Assembly (NCBI GenBank): GCA_050949745.1
Contig: JBMNGF010000007.1
Coordinates: 38,595-102,594, forward strand
Reading direction: 5' to 3'
DNA length: 64,000 nucleotides
Source: Syntrophaceticus sp050949745
Lineage (GTDB): Bacteria; Bacillota; DSM-12270; Thermacetogeniales; Thermacetogeniaceae
The position numbers and the translations under genes are program-made. Under the pieces are notes generated by a model that searched no databases, had not been told where the DNA came from, and was given only the letters and a program-made list of their open reading frames with translations. This document shows, one piece after another, positions 26,279 through 34,786 of the stretch (the stretch's first letter is position 1; each line of letters opens with the position of its first letter).

Positions 26279-26297
26279 TTAAAGGAGGTGAAAACAG

Positions 26298-26576
26298 TTG
26301 AATAGGGTTGAGCTAGTTAGGGCGGCGGCTAAAAAGGCTGGTATTACCAACAGGGACACGTCAAAAGCCCTGGAAGCAGCGTTTGAGGTCATCCAGGATG
26401 CAGTCGCCGGTGGAGATGAGGTAAAAATCGTCAATTTTGGGACATTTAGCTCCAGAGAAAGAGCAGCTAGGGCGGGTAGAAATCCGCAGACTGGAGAGGA
26501 AATTTTGATACCCGCTATAAGGGTTCCGGTTTTTAAATTTGGAAAGGGTTTTAAAGAAGCGGTGCGGGGACAATAA
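26298..26576 (+). CDS. HU family DNA-binding protein
   Basis: A 92-aa canonical HU protein: MNRVELVRAAAKKAG, GDEVKIVNFGTF, RAARAGRNPQTGEEI and VPVFKFGKGFKEAV. TTG start behind AAAGGAGGTG. It bends DNA and could serve replication, partition or integrase-complex assembly of the element. Confidence 0.93.
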   Translation: MNRVELVRAAAKKAGITNRDTSKALEAAFEVIQDAVAGGDEVKIVNFGTFSSRERAARAGRNPQTGEEILIPAIRVPVFKFGKGFKEAVRGQ

Positions 26577-26732
26577 TTCCATGGCGAAATTTTGGTTTAT
26601 TTTTGAGACACGATAATTGGGGGTAGCGTAGGCGTGCTTGCTTGTTTCCTATTTATAGCGGTACGCGGAAAATGTTTTTGATGTTCCTTCAAGGGAAGGG
26701 AAAAGTTCGAATTAAATATTAATGGCTTTAAC

Positions 26733-26760
26733 AAGCGTGCCTTTTCAGGTGCGCTTTTTC
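26733..26760 (+). terminator. Terminator after HU gene
   Basis: AGCGTGCCT/AGGTGCGCT imperfect stem followed by TTTTTC. The 150 bp before it contain nothing I recognise. Confidence 0.65.
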
Positions 26761-26782
26761 TGTTTATTAGGAGGTGTTTTAG

Positions 26783-27076
26783 ATGTATAGCGCAACAGCA
26801 ATTGTTAAGTCTTATCAAAACATTATCGGGATCATTATTATTGGGGTTTTTGTACTGATAATAGGCAAAATGGTACTATCTACTTTCTTAACACCCTATT
26901 GTGGTGGAAATTACCAGATGGCAAATACGGTAGTTTGTATGGTAATTCTGGTGGCTTTCCTGGCAGTGGCAAGTGGGCAGGTTGGGTTTACTAAGAAATA
27001 CACCAGAAAAGCAACTGTCCAGATGACTGCACCTTTTAAAGAGGTAACAAGGGCACTTTCTAACACAAGATATTAA
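26783..27076 (+). CDS. Small two-segment membrane protein
   Basis: A 97-aa protein with two hydrophobic segments (residues about 12-34 and 50-66) and a short charged C-terminus, behind AGGAGGTG. Size and position before the transfer genes suggest a conjugation-associated membrane protein, but I see no family signature. Confidence 0.55.
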   Translation: MYSATAIVKSYQNIIGIIIIGVFVLIIGKMVLSTFLTPYCGGNYQMANTVVCMVILVAFLAVASGQVGFTKKYTRKATVQMTAPFKEVTRALSNTRY

Positions 27077-27344
27077 CTGATAGCGGCGGTGGTTTTTTGG
27101 GTAATTCCTTATTCGGTTCCCCCGCCTCCTTTCAGTCGGCACACCCGAACCCCCATCTAACCTTTTAGGTTAGCACAATAGCATTGACTATCCTTGTCCT
27201 TTTGACCTTATCTGACCTTACCAATAACACCTTAACCAGTATTTAGCAATTTAATGCCATCCCCAGTCCCGCCTGGTCAAACATGGTCAAGCCCGGGCAC
27301 TATTATTAACGATGATTTCAACAAAAACAGGAGGTGTCCGTAAT
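27077..27344 (+). other. Intergenic region with repeats, possible oriT or control region
   Basis: 268 bp without a gene. It contains a small stem AACCTTTTAGGTT (about 27,160), repeated TGACCTTA (about 27,202 and 27,213) and two GGTCAA copies (about 27,274-27,290) next to GCCCGGGC. The downstream gene encodes a ribbon-helix-helix protein, a common neighbour of transfer origins. No nick site can be assigned. Confidence 0.3.
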
Positions 27345-27665
27345 ATGAAACAAAAAAAAGAGAATATCTCGATAACGATTGATCCTGAAATTCTGAAGCA
27401 AGTTCGCAATAACTTCCCGGGGGCTTCAACTTCAGCGGCGATTGAAAATACTTTGAGGCTATCCTTATTAGAAAAAAACGTAACTGGGCGTATGAGGAAT
27501 GTAGAGGCTTGTGCTAGGGCCGCTTTGATATTACTTTCAGATTACATTTCAAACGGCGAAGACTCGGAAACACTTCGCTTTTCGGCAATACAACGGGCGC
27601 TAGGGGAATTAATGCGTGTTGAAAAAAGAATGAAAAAGGAAGGTGGGATACAAAATTCAGATTAG
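27345..27665 (+). CDS. Ribbon-helix-helix-like protein
   Basis: A 106-aa protein. The N-terminus ENISITIDPEILKQVRNNF and the following SAAIENTLRLSLLEK fit a ribbon-helix-helix fold; the rest is helical. Start ATG follows AGGAGGTG; an upstream in-frame start is ignored. It may be a relaxosome accessory or local repressor of the transfer operon. Confidence 0.6.
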   Translation: MKQKKENISITIDPEILKQVRNNFPGASTSAAIENTLRLSLLEKNVTGRMRNVEACARAALILLSDYISNGEDSETLRFSAIQRALGELMRVEKRMKKEGGIQNSD

Positions 27666-28107
27666 GGTGTTGCAGATTAAAAAGGAGCAAAAGGCTGCAA
27701 ACATGGTTCGCTCTTTAAGGCTACTGTCCGATGCCCGGCACGATATTCCTACGGTAAAACCCAGTCAGTGGCTAGGAAAACTGCCAGGGTTGCCCAGTCA
27801 GGTGAAGCTGCATGTTTTAATTTTACATCCTCACGGGGGCGAAATGCCTGGCACATGGAGCCTGCCCCGGGCCGCCGTTGATATTTTGGAGAAAAATCAT
27901 GGTGTGATTTTGGACTGGGCTTGTGGCTATAGAACAAGCGGTGCTGTCTGGGTTTTGATAAAACCCTGGGCAACTGATATTGAAACCGGTAAAAGGGCTT
28001 GGTTTTTTATTGTCCCGGAGGACTTAAAGGATTTAAGAAAAGCTTTGTCAATTAAAAGAGGCATTAACGGGGACAGGGAAATCGCAAGAGCAACAAAAGA
28101 AAGGTAG
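27643..28107 (+). CDS. Hypothetical protein
   Basis: A 154-aa soluble protein overlapping the previous gene by 23 bp; the GTG start is tentative. It has a basic N-terminus and a compact central region with several tryptophans (WSLPRAAVDILEKNHG, LDWACGY). I recognise no family. It is the second gene of the presumed transfer operon. Confidence 0.5.
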   Translation: MGYKIQIRVLQIKKEQKAANMVRSLRLLSDARHDIPTVKPSQWLGKLPGLPSQVKLHVLILHPHGGEMPGTWSLPRAAVDILEKNHGVILDWACGYRTSGAVWVLIKPWATDIETGKRAWFFIVPEDLKDLRKALSIKRGINGDREIARATKER

Positions 28108-28118
28108 GTGAGAAGTAA

Positions 28119-28433
28119 ATGAAACTTGAAGACTGGCTATCTCAAAACCCAGGGCCGTATCAACTTGTACTGCATAGTTACCACCCCGAAATGCAATCGG
28201 AAAACTATACGGCCGGGAAGGTAGTAGCTGAGGTTAATGACGTATTTTTTGAAAACGGGGTAGCTTCTTTTGTAGATAAAGATAAAAAAACAGAAATAGC
28301 CCTGGTTGCAGCTTCTCTTATTGAGGAGAGAGTATGTCCCGAAACAGGCGGCTGGGCAGCTGCTTATTTTAATTTCAAGGTTAACGTTGACGGATTTTAT
28401 CCATATGTGATAGCAACCCTTCAAAAAATATAA
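28119..28433 (+). CDS. Hypothetical protein
   Basis: A 104-aa acidic protein behind GGTAGGTGAGAAGTAA, with mixed alpha/beta composition and no signal peptide or motif I can name. It lies between the previous hypothetical and the Cro/CI-like regulator with short gaps. Confidence 0.5.
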   Translation: MKLEDWLSQNPGPYQLVLHSYHPEMQSENYTAGKVVAEVNDVFFENGVASFVDKDKKTEIALVAASLIEERVCPETGGWAAAYFNFKVNVDGFYPYVIATLQKI

Positions 28434-28454
28434 ATAATGGGAGGTGAAGAGTTT

Positions 28455-28814
28455 ATGCGTAATTTTGGGCAAAGATTATCGGGAGTGCTGCACCAAAAAA
28501 AGATGGAGCAGCGAGAGTTAGCAGAAGTGTTAGGGGTTACAAATAGGGCGGTAAGCGCCTATGTTACCGGAAAAAGCTACCCAGGCATGAAGCATTTTAT
28601 AAAAATGGCTGACTATCTTGACGTTTCTGCAGATTACCTGCTGGGTTTTACAAAAAATCAAAAAGGGATACCGTTTGAGGACAAAACCGACCCTTTAAAG
28701 GGCGATATTTTGACAATTAAACGATGTTACGAAAAGTTATCGGCCCGGGAACGGAAGGCGTTTATGGGTTTTGTAATCGGCTTGGCTGATAAAGAAGCAA
28801 AAGAAAGGGAGTGA
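28455..28814 (+). CDS. Cro/CI-type (XRE) transcriptional regulator
   Basis: A 119-aa protein with an N-terminal HTH (RLSGVLHQKKMEQRELAEVL, then NRAVSAYVTGKSYPG) and the typical KMADYLDVSADYLLG extension. The C-terminal helix is short. It directly precedes the pilin-like and secretion genes, and its stop overlaps the next GTG, so it likely autoregulates the transfer operon. Confidence 0.85.
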   Translation: MRNFGQRLSGVLHQKKMEQRELAEVLGVTNRAVSAYVTGKSYPGMKHFIKMADYLDVSADYLLGFTKNQKGIPFEDKTDPLKGDILTIKRCYEKLSARERKAFMGFVIGLADKEAKERE

Positions 28815-29194
28815 TTGGCTTGAGGAGGATAGTTGTTTTGATGGCATTGGCGGCAATTCTGGTATGCTGCATGGGCACGTTTGCCTGGGCCGAAGGGGGT
28901 GATGGCGGGTCTGGTGTTATTGAGCCGGTATCTCCGGAGCAGTTTGGTTCAAAACTGCAGGGGCTAGGGGATATGCTTTACGATGCAACTTCGCCGGTAG
29001 CCGATACAATTGCAAAAATATCTTTGGCGATAGCAGGTTTATTACTAATTGTCTTGATTGTATCCGGTGCTGCTGGCCTACTCAGAAAGGTTATCGGGGG
29101 TGCCTTTGCGGTAGCTTTGGGGCTTTGCTTGTTTTACGGTGCCCCGCATATGGTAGGGTTGATTAAATATATTTCTGACTGGTTAATGAGTTAA
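28811..29194 (+). CDS. Pilin-like small membrane protein of the secretion system
   Basis: A 127-aa protein: signal peptide (residues 1-27, ending AWA), a polar region, then two hydrophobic segments (about 72-90 and 92-112). This matches VirB2/TrbC-like pilin subunits and resembles the gene at 29,531. GTG start overlaps the previous stop. Confidence 0.6.
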   Translation: MIGLRRIVVLMALAAILVCCMGTFAWAEGGDGGSGVIEPVSPEQFGSKLQGLGDMLYDATSPVADTIAKISLAIAGLLLIVLIVSGAAGLLRKVIGGAFAVALGLCLFYGAPHMVGLIKYISDWLMS

Positions 29195-29209
29195 TTAAAA
29201 AAAGAAAGG

Positions 29210-29404
29210 GTGGTACTAATACCTGGCTATTTGGTAACCTATACCGGTAAACGGCTTGACGTTATAAACCCCCTGCCGGAAGATATTTGCATTGAAGCCA
29301 TTGCCCACCCGCTGTCACTTACGTGTCGATACGGTGGATATTTGGCTGCTTTGTCTGGAGATGAAAGCGATCATGAACGGCGGCCAGGGGGCAGAGGGCT
29401 TTAG
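29210..29404 (+). pseudogene. N-terminal fragment of an HD-type phosphohydrolase
   Basis: 64 residues. Positions 9-40 (VTYTGKRLDVINPLPEDI, then IEAIAHPLSLTCRYGG) match the start of phage/ICE HD-superfamily phosphohydrolases, where RFGGHT and the first histidine box should follow. Instead the frame turns into unrelated residues and stops. A second frame (to 29,510) continues over the 3' part. This looks like a truncated cargo gene. Confidence 0.5.
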
Positions 29405-29530
29405 GGGGCTTGACAAGAAAATAGCGTCGAAAATCCAGGAAAGAAGCCCTGATGTTGTTGAGTATGACGGTGTTAGTGGCGTAGCATATAGGTTCAAAAA
29501 AACCAAATAAAAGAAAGGAGTGCTTTTTTT

Positions 29531-29878
29531 ATGCGTAAATTAAAGGAAAGAATCATGACGGTTTTATTAGCGGTATTTACCTGGGGATTGGCTGCTGTTC
29601 CGGCGTATGCGCAGGCAATTGCCCCGGTGGGAGCGGACGAGCTTGCGTCGAAGCTGGTAAATGCCGTAAAAGGTGTAGTGCAGCCAATCGGAATGGTAGT
29701 TATTTTTGCGGTAGTAGCCTGGACATCATTTAAGTTGATTACAACTGCGAATAATCCCACAGAGCGAGGGGAAACAATGAAATCTCTTCCGTTCATACTC
29801 CTCGGAGGGGTAGCTTTAGGTGCTGTTATGTTAGCAGCTGGGTTTATTGTAAGTATCATGAAGCAGGTTGGTGGGTAA
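29531..29878 (+). CDS. VirB2/TrbC-like pilin or channel subunit
   Basis: A 115-aa protein with signal peptide (residues 1-28, ending AYAQA), followed by two membrane segments separated by the short loop NNPTERGETMKS, the usual layout of VirB2-type proteins in Gram-positive elements. It directly precedes the PrgI gene. AAGGAGTG ribosome site. Confidence 0.75.
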   Translation: MRKLKERIMTVLLAVFTWGLAAVPAYAQAIAPVGADELASKLVNAVKGVVQPIGMVVIFAVVAWTSFKLITTANNPTERGETMKSLPFILLGGVALGAVMLAAGFIVSIMKQVGG

Positions 29879-29881
29879 TCT

Positions 29882-30175
29882 ATGCGGAGCTGGCCTGTAC
29901 CAATTCAAATAACCGAAGACGAAAAAGCCATTGGCGGCAAAATATCGTTCAAGCAAGCCGCCTGGCTGGGCTTGTTTTTTTGTACGGGGGGGGCAGCAGG
30001 AATACTGCTGCCTATTTCTATACCAGTTCGCTTTAGCGTGTTTGTCATAATAGTGTGTCTTGGTTGTGTTGTAGCCTTCGGCGAATTGTGGAATATCAAA
30101 GCGGATAAGCTTATTTTCATGTGGTTAAAATGGCGGCTGAAACCGAGGAAGCTTTTTTTGAGGGGTGATGAATAA
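29882..30175 (+). CDS. PrgI-family protein (VirB3 equivalent)
   Basis: A 97-aa protein with two central membrane segments flanked by QITEDEKAIGGKISFKQ at the N-terminus and a short basic tail, characteristic of the PrgI family found next to VirB4 in Gram-positive conjugation systems. It follows the pilin gene by 3 bp and its stop overlaps the next small frame (TAATG). Confidence 0.8.
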   Translation: MRSWPVPIQITEDEKAIGGKISFKQAAWLGLFFCTGGAAGILLPISIPVRFSVFVIIVCLGCVVAFGELWNIKADKLIFMWLKWRLKPRKLFLRGDE

Positions 30176-30267
30176 TGGCAATAAAGGTACCGCTTGGAGC
30201 CTTAGTGTTTTTGGCAATCATAAGGGCAAGCCCTTATTTGGATTACCTGCGGCAGCAGATAGGATAA
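30175..30267 (+). CDS. Possible 30-aa hydrophobic peptide
   Basis: ATG overlaps the PrgI stop. The 30 residues (MAIKVPLGALVFLAIIRAS and a short tail) form one hydrophobic segment. Translational coupling and lack of other function for these 90 bp support it, but it is short and may be chance. Confidence 0.3.
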   Translation: MAIKVPLGALVFLAIIRASPYLDYLRQQIG

Positions 30268-30287
30268 AAAGGGGGGGGGTGAGCTTG

Positions 30288-31049
30288 ATGGCAATAATAA
30301 TAATATTTGGAATTCTGACAGTCTTGGTAATTATAGGGTCATGGCTTTATCTGCGGCGACAGAACCCGGAAAACATTAGCAAGCAAACAGGAAAAACCCC
30401 GGGGGCAGCGGCTGAAAAGAAGGGCAAGAAACCGAAAAAGGGATTGAGCGTAAAGGACTTGTGGGGTATCGAAGACGTAAAAAAAGGTGTAATCGTCATG
30501 GCCGACGACAGATATAGCTTGGTATGTAGGATGAGTGCTGCCGACTTCTGGCTTTTATCGGAAGCAGACCAAAATAACATCGAAGATGCTGCAGCTGCTG
30601 CACTTGCTCAACTGGTTTTCCCGGTGCAGTTTTTGACTACCGCGCAGGCGGTAGATACCCGCGAGGCGGTAGATGAGCTGCGAATAAAAGCAGCGGGACT
30701 CCCGCAGGGGTTGAGAGAAATGGCTATACAGCGGGCTGAGTATTTGTCAGCTGTCTCAAAAAGTAAAACAGCGAGTGCACGGCAAGCGTATATAGTGATA
30801 TCATTTTCAACTTATAACGGTTTTGATTATGCATACGAGGAGTTGCACGCACGACTGGCGTTGATGGCAAGCGCCCTAGCTGGCGCTAACGTAGCGCTGG
30901 AGCTGCTGCGAAGCGAAGCCGTTGTAGACCTGCTTGCTCATATTCTAGCCCGGGATGGCGCATGGCGCCCTAGCGATGTTGTCGAGAATGGAGCCTTGAG
31001 CTTGTATATAGTACCGGAAAAGGAGGTGGCCATGGATGATGTTTCGTAG
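30288..31049 (+). CDS. TraC-like transfer protein preceding VirB4
   Basis: A 253-aa protein from the ATG behind a G-rich ribosome site. One N-terminal membrane segment, a lysine-rich linker (KKGKKPKKG), then a domain (SLVCRMSAADFWLLSEADQNN, later AVDTREAVDELR) resembling the N-terminal part of VirB4-type ATPases (TraC-like). It lacks Walker motifs. It overlaps virB4 by 14 bp and likely forms a complex with it. Confidence 0.7.
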   Translation: MAIIIIFGILTVLVIIGSWLYLRRQNPENISKQTGKTPGAAAEKKGKKPKKGLSVKDLWGIEDVKKGVIVMADDRYSLVCRMSAADFWLLSEADQNNIEDAAAAALAQLVFPVQFLTTAQAVDTREAVDELRIKAAGLPQGLREMAIQRAEYLSAVSKSKTASARQAYIVISFSTYNGFDYAYEELHARLALMASALAGANVALELLRSEAVVDLLAHILARDGAWRPSDVVENGALSLYIVPEKEVAMDDVS

Positions 31050-32922
31050 GCAAAAAAAGAAAGGCAATAAGAAGCAAAAGGAGCCTAAAAAGAAAAAGGT
31101 GGTGATTGATGGAAAAGAAGTTGCTGTAACCGTAGAAGAAAATGAAGCCGAAATCCTGGATAACAATGCCTTGCGCATCCAGGATTTATTTGCGCCTGAC
31201 GGGCTAGTTGAAAACATAGATTATTTAGAGCTGGGTAACGGGTTGACCCGTACATACTTGATCCACGGCATTCCCCGAATGATTAGAGTTGGTTGGCTGG
31301 ACGAGATTTTTAATGCTGGCGATGTTGATTTATCGGTTTACATTGACCCTGCGTCTGACAGGACTGTTACCCAAATCTTGACAAAAAAGGAGTCGCAGGC
31401 ATTATCGCAACTCTATTTAGACCGGCAGTCGGGTAATATTTCTAGGCTGCCGGAGCTGGAGCAGCAGGTAGCTGACTATAAAGCGTTACGCGATGTGGTG
31501 CAGCTGGGACACGATAGGTTGTTTTATATAATGATTGCAATAACGGTACATGGTGCTGATAAGCAGGAGTTGGAGAGGAGGTGCGATACCGTCGAAACCA
31601 TCCTGGCTCGCCGGGGTGTGGTTCCTCGAAAGGCAATGTTGCGGCAGGTTAAAGGGCTTAAGGCGACGCTTCCTGCAGCAATAAACCCGTTTGAAAAAGA
31701 GTTTTATCGGAACATGACATCCGGGGCAGCTGCATGCTGTTTACCGTTGTCAATTTCAGCGGGCGGGCACTCCTCAGGCGTAATGCTGGGATTTAATACG
31801 TTTTCCGGTGCTCCCGTTTTTCTGGACAGGTTTGCGGGTGAAAAGATTGTGTCGAATCAACATTTGTTCATTTGCGGCACAACCGGTTCGGGGAAATCTG
31901 TGTCTATGCGAACCCTTACTTTAGCTGAAGGCTACCGGGGTGTCCGGACTGCATTTGTTGACCCCGAGGGGGAGTATTCTATATATACGGAAAACCTAGG
32001 TGGACAGGTAATATATCTACAGCCGGGCAGGTTTTCGGGTATCAACCCATTGGATATTGAGCCACAGTTGGACGCGGAGACCGGAGAGCAGACTGTCAAT
32101 GTTTTTGAAAAAGCGGAAGATGTAAGGGCACTAGTGCATTCTGTTTATCAGTACTACGGGGGTGGCGAATTCGGGGCTGTTGAGACTGCGCTGCTTGACG
32201 AGGCAGTCCTGGAGGAGTATCGCTCTAGGGGCATAACGGAAGACCCAGCGTCGCTCTACGACGGAAACATTAAAAAAGAAATGCCGACGTTGACTTCAGT
32301 CCAAAGGCGGTTAGCTGAAAAGCCGAATGCGGGGCGCTTAGTAGACGGAATAAAGCCTCTGTTGGCTGGAGGAACTTTAGGGCTGTTTGACGGGCAAACA
32401 TCGGTATTTTTGTCAGATGTTCCTTTTGTTTGTATCCATCTAAAGGCCTTAGAATCAGACTTTTCTAGGTTCGTGGCAATGTGTGCAATCCTCTCCTGGT
32501 TGTGGCAAAAGTTTGCTCAACCCGGTGGCAGGGCAGTACCGAAAAATATTTCAGTTGATGAAGCATGGATGTTTTTGAAGCATCGGGAAGCTGCAGAATA
32601 TCTAGAAAAACTTGCCCGCCGGGGCAGGAAGCACGGCTGCGCACTGACGATTGCTACGCAGCGGTTTGAGGAGTTCGCACGGTCAGAGGAGGGCAGGGCT
32701 GTGATTGAATCTTGCGCGAGCATCCTGGTGCTTAAGCAGGAGGAGCATGCATCCGAGGCAGCTGTAAAGTATTTTAGCCTGGCAAACGGCTGCGTTAACA
32801 TCCTTAAGAGCGCACGGCCAGGACAGGGTATCTTGCGGGTATCCGGAACGACTACCGCTGTACAAGTACAGCCGGCGCAGCACGAATGGGAGATAGTAGA
32901 AACCAGAATGGAAGTTGGGTGA
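31036..32922 (+). CDS. VirB4-like type IV secretion ATPase
   Basis: A 628-aa AAA+ motor. N-terminal 250 residues hold the TraC/VirB4 docking domain; Walker A GTTGSGKS lies near residue 280 and Walker B ISVDEAWMF near 504, followed by the GRKHGCALTIATQR sensor segment. It powers assembly of the conjugation channel at the inner face of the membrane. Start ATG overlaps the upstream gene. Confidence 0.93.
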   Translation: MMFRRQKKKGNKKQKEPKKKKVVIDGKEVAVTVEENEAEILDNNALRIQDLFAPDGLVENIDYLELGNGLTRTYLIHGIPRMIRVGWLDEIFNAGDVDLSVYIDPASDRTVTQILTKKESQALSQLYLDRQSGNISRLPELEQQVADYKALRDVVQLGHDRLFYIMIAITVHGADKQELERRCDTVETILARRGVVPRKAMLRQVKGLKATLPAAINPFEKEFYRNMTSGAAACCLPLSISAGGHSSGVMLGFNTFSGAPVFLDRFAGEKIVSNQHLFICGTTGSGKSVSMRTLTLAEGYRGVRTAFVDPEGEYSIYTENLGGQVIYLQPGRFSGINPLDIEPQLDAETGEQTVNVFEKAEDVRALVHSVYQYYGGGEFGAVETALLDEAVLEEYRSRGITEDPASLYDGNIKKEMPTLTSVQRRLAEKPNAGRLVDGIKPLLAGGTLGLFDGQTSVFLSDVPFVCIHLKALESDFSRFVAMCAILSWLWQKFAQPGGRAVPKNISVDEAWMFLKHREAAEYLEKLARRGRKHGCALTIATQRFEEFARSEEGRAVIESCASILVLKQEEHASEAAVKYFSLANGCVNILKSARPGQGILRVSGTTTAVQVQPAQHEWEIVETRMEVG

Positions 32923-32927
32923 TATAG

Positions 32928-34715
32928 GTGCATAAGCTGCGGAAGATAAAAAAACCGATGGTGGTACTGCTGGTGCTGCTCATGGCTGTGGCGATGATAG
33001 CTCCAGTACCGGTAGCAGCAGCAGATGGCGAGAAGAAGCCGCCTACGAAGGATAAGGGCGGTGCTTTTGAAAGAATGCTTGCCCTCCTGGTGAACTCCTT
33101 ATGTAATGTTTTCGAAGGGCTTTTTGAATGGGGTGGCTTTAAACCGTTAAATGAGTTAGTATTCAACGACGGCTTGTCGGATGCAGAAAAGAAAAATTTA
33201 CCCTGGGGGAGCGAAAAAGAAGCTAAGACGGTTAGATCATGGTATTTAATAATCGTTGGTTTTTTTACCCCGTTTTTTATTTTCGCGGTGGTTAAAACGG
33301 CGTTTGGATTCTTTCGCGGCGCGGTTAAGCCAGACGCAAGGGCCGAAGCAAAAGCCGACTGGGCACGATGGTTTATAGCTATAGGGATTATTGTTTTAGC
33401 GCCGCTGCTTGTAGCGACGTTCATGTGGATATCTGCCCTTTTGGTTGATGCAATAACGGCTGCATTTAACCAGGTTGGAGAATCAACCGGCATGGGACGG
33501 GCTGTTAGTGACTGGAAAGATATTAATGTCGCAGGGATGAAAATAGTCACAGGATCTGTTTTCGGGACTGCTGTAGTACGGGCGATGCTGTTTATCATGT
33601 TTGTTTACCTGAACGCACTTTACATTATTCGGAAAATAACACTAACCGTGTTCCTCTGTGCGACGCCCCTACTGGTTATTTTGTGGTGCATTAATAAAAA
33701 CTCTACAGCTGCAACTATTTGGATAGGTGAGCTAGCCTCAAATGCATTTATGCCGGTAGCTCACGGCCTGGCGTTGTGCACCGTCATGCTGTTGTGTGAT
33801 GTCAAGAATATTGAGTCGGGTGGTTTTATGACAATTGTGATATCCCTATATGCCATAATTCCCCTTGCGGAAGCACTGCGGAACTCAATGCAGTCAGTAT
33901 TTGCCCGTTGGGCAGGCATGAACGAAGAAGCTACCGCGGGCAAAGCTGTTGGTGCCATCATGGGCATGGGCGGCCTGATGTCGATGGGGCGAGTCGGAAA
34001 AGCTACTTTTGGTGGCGGGAGTCAAGCGTTGCCATCCGGCGGCACTGCCGCGATTGGTGGTGGAGGAGCATCGCCTTCCGCGCTTGGTGCTAGCGGTGGT
34101 GGAGCGTCGTCTCTTGGGCCATCTCCTGCAGGTGACGGCGGCTTTGGTATTGGTGACAGCATGACCGGTATTGCTGGTGCTGGCGGTGGTGGGATGCCGT
34201 TTTCAGTGCATGCTTCTGGTGATGGCGATGCTGGTATGGGTGCAGAGGGTAGGCAGATTAGCCCTACTCTTGGTGCTGGTGGTGCCGACAGCGGTATACC
34301 TGCTTCGATGCAGCGATTTTCTTCAGCTGCTGTTGACGGAGGCTCGGGGGCAACGGCAATGCCGCAAAAGCCTGCGGGGGTTTCGCCTGCCATGAAAAAA
34401 GCGGCTGGCTTTGGACGTTCATCTGGTGCTGCTGCAGCAGCTGGGACTGGTGCATTGCTGGGGTTGGTTGCTGGTGCTGTACCCGGTGGTGATAAAGTTG
34501 CAAATACTACGGCTGCCGTCGTTGGTAGGGGTACGCAGGTAGCTGCAACCGGAGCGCACCTAGCTGGCGGTTATATTGCAGATAAGGGCGGTAAGGCCCT
34601 CAATAATGCCGCCCAAGGCGGCTCCGGAACTGCAAAATGGCTGGTAGATACGAGCCAGCAGGTTAAGCAGACTGCAAAAAAAACCTGGGCAAATACTCGC
34701 CATGTGCTAAGCTAG
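32928..34715 (+). CDS. VirB6/TrbL-like polytopic channel protein with Gly/Ser-rich tail
   Basis: A 595-aa protein. Signal-like N-terminus (residues 1-31), at least five membrane segments between residues 100 and 320, then about 200 residues of glycine/serine/alanine-rich low-complexity sequence. This matches VirB6/TrbL-type core proteins of Gram-positive conjugation systems. GTG start 5 bp after virB4. The tail may interact with the wall hydrolase encoded next. Confidence 0.75.
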   Translation: MHKLRKIKKPMVVLLVLLMAVAMIAPVPVAAADGEKKPPTKDKGGAFERMLALLVNSLCNVFEGLFEWGGFKPLNELVFNDGLSDAEKKNLPWGSEKEAKTVRSWYLIIVGFFTPFFIFAVVKTAFGFFRGAVKPDARAEAKADWARWFIAIGIIVLAPLLVATFMWISALLVDAITAAFNQVGESTGMGRAVSDWKDINVAGMKIVTGSVFGTAVVRAMLFIMFVYLNALYIIRKITLTVFLCATPLLVILWCINKNSTAATIWIGELASNAFMPVAHGLALCTVMLLCDVKNIESGGFMTIVISLYAIIPLAEALRNSMQSVFARWAGMNEEATAGKAVGAIMGMGGLMSMGRVGKATFGGGSQALPSGGTAAIGGGGASPSALGASGGGASSLGPSPAGDGGFGIGDSMTGIAGAGGGGMPFSVHASGDGDAGMGAEGRQISPTLGAGGADSGIPASMQRFSSAAVDGGSGATAMPQKPAGVSPAMKKAAGFGRSSGAAAAAGTGALLGLVAGAVPGGDKVANTTAAVVGRGTQVAATGAHLAGGYIADKGGKALNNAAQGGSGTAKWLVDTSQQVKQTAKKTWANTRHVLS

Positions 34716-34735
34716 TTAAGTTTTGTTGAGTTTTG

Positions 34736-34770
34736 ATAGCCCTCTGGAAAACCCAGAGGGCTATTTTGTT
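34736..34770 (+). terminator. Hairpin with T-rich tail inside the transfer operon
   Basis: ATAGCCCTCTGG/CCAGAGGGCTAT stem followed by TTTGTTTTA, located between the VirB6-like and hydrolase genes. It would reduce expression of the downstream genes or mark an operon end. Confidence 0.75.
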
Positions 34771-34786
34771 TTATGGGGGTGATTTA

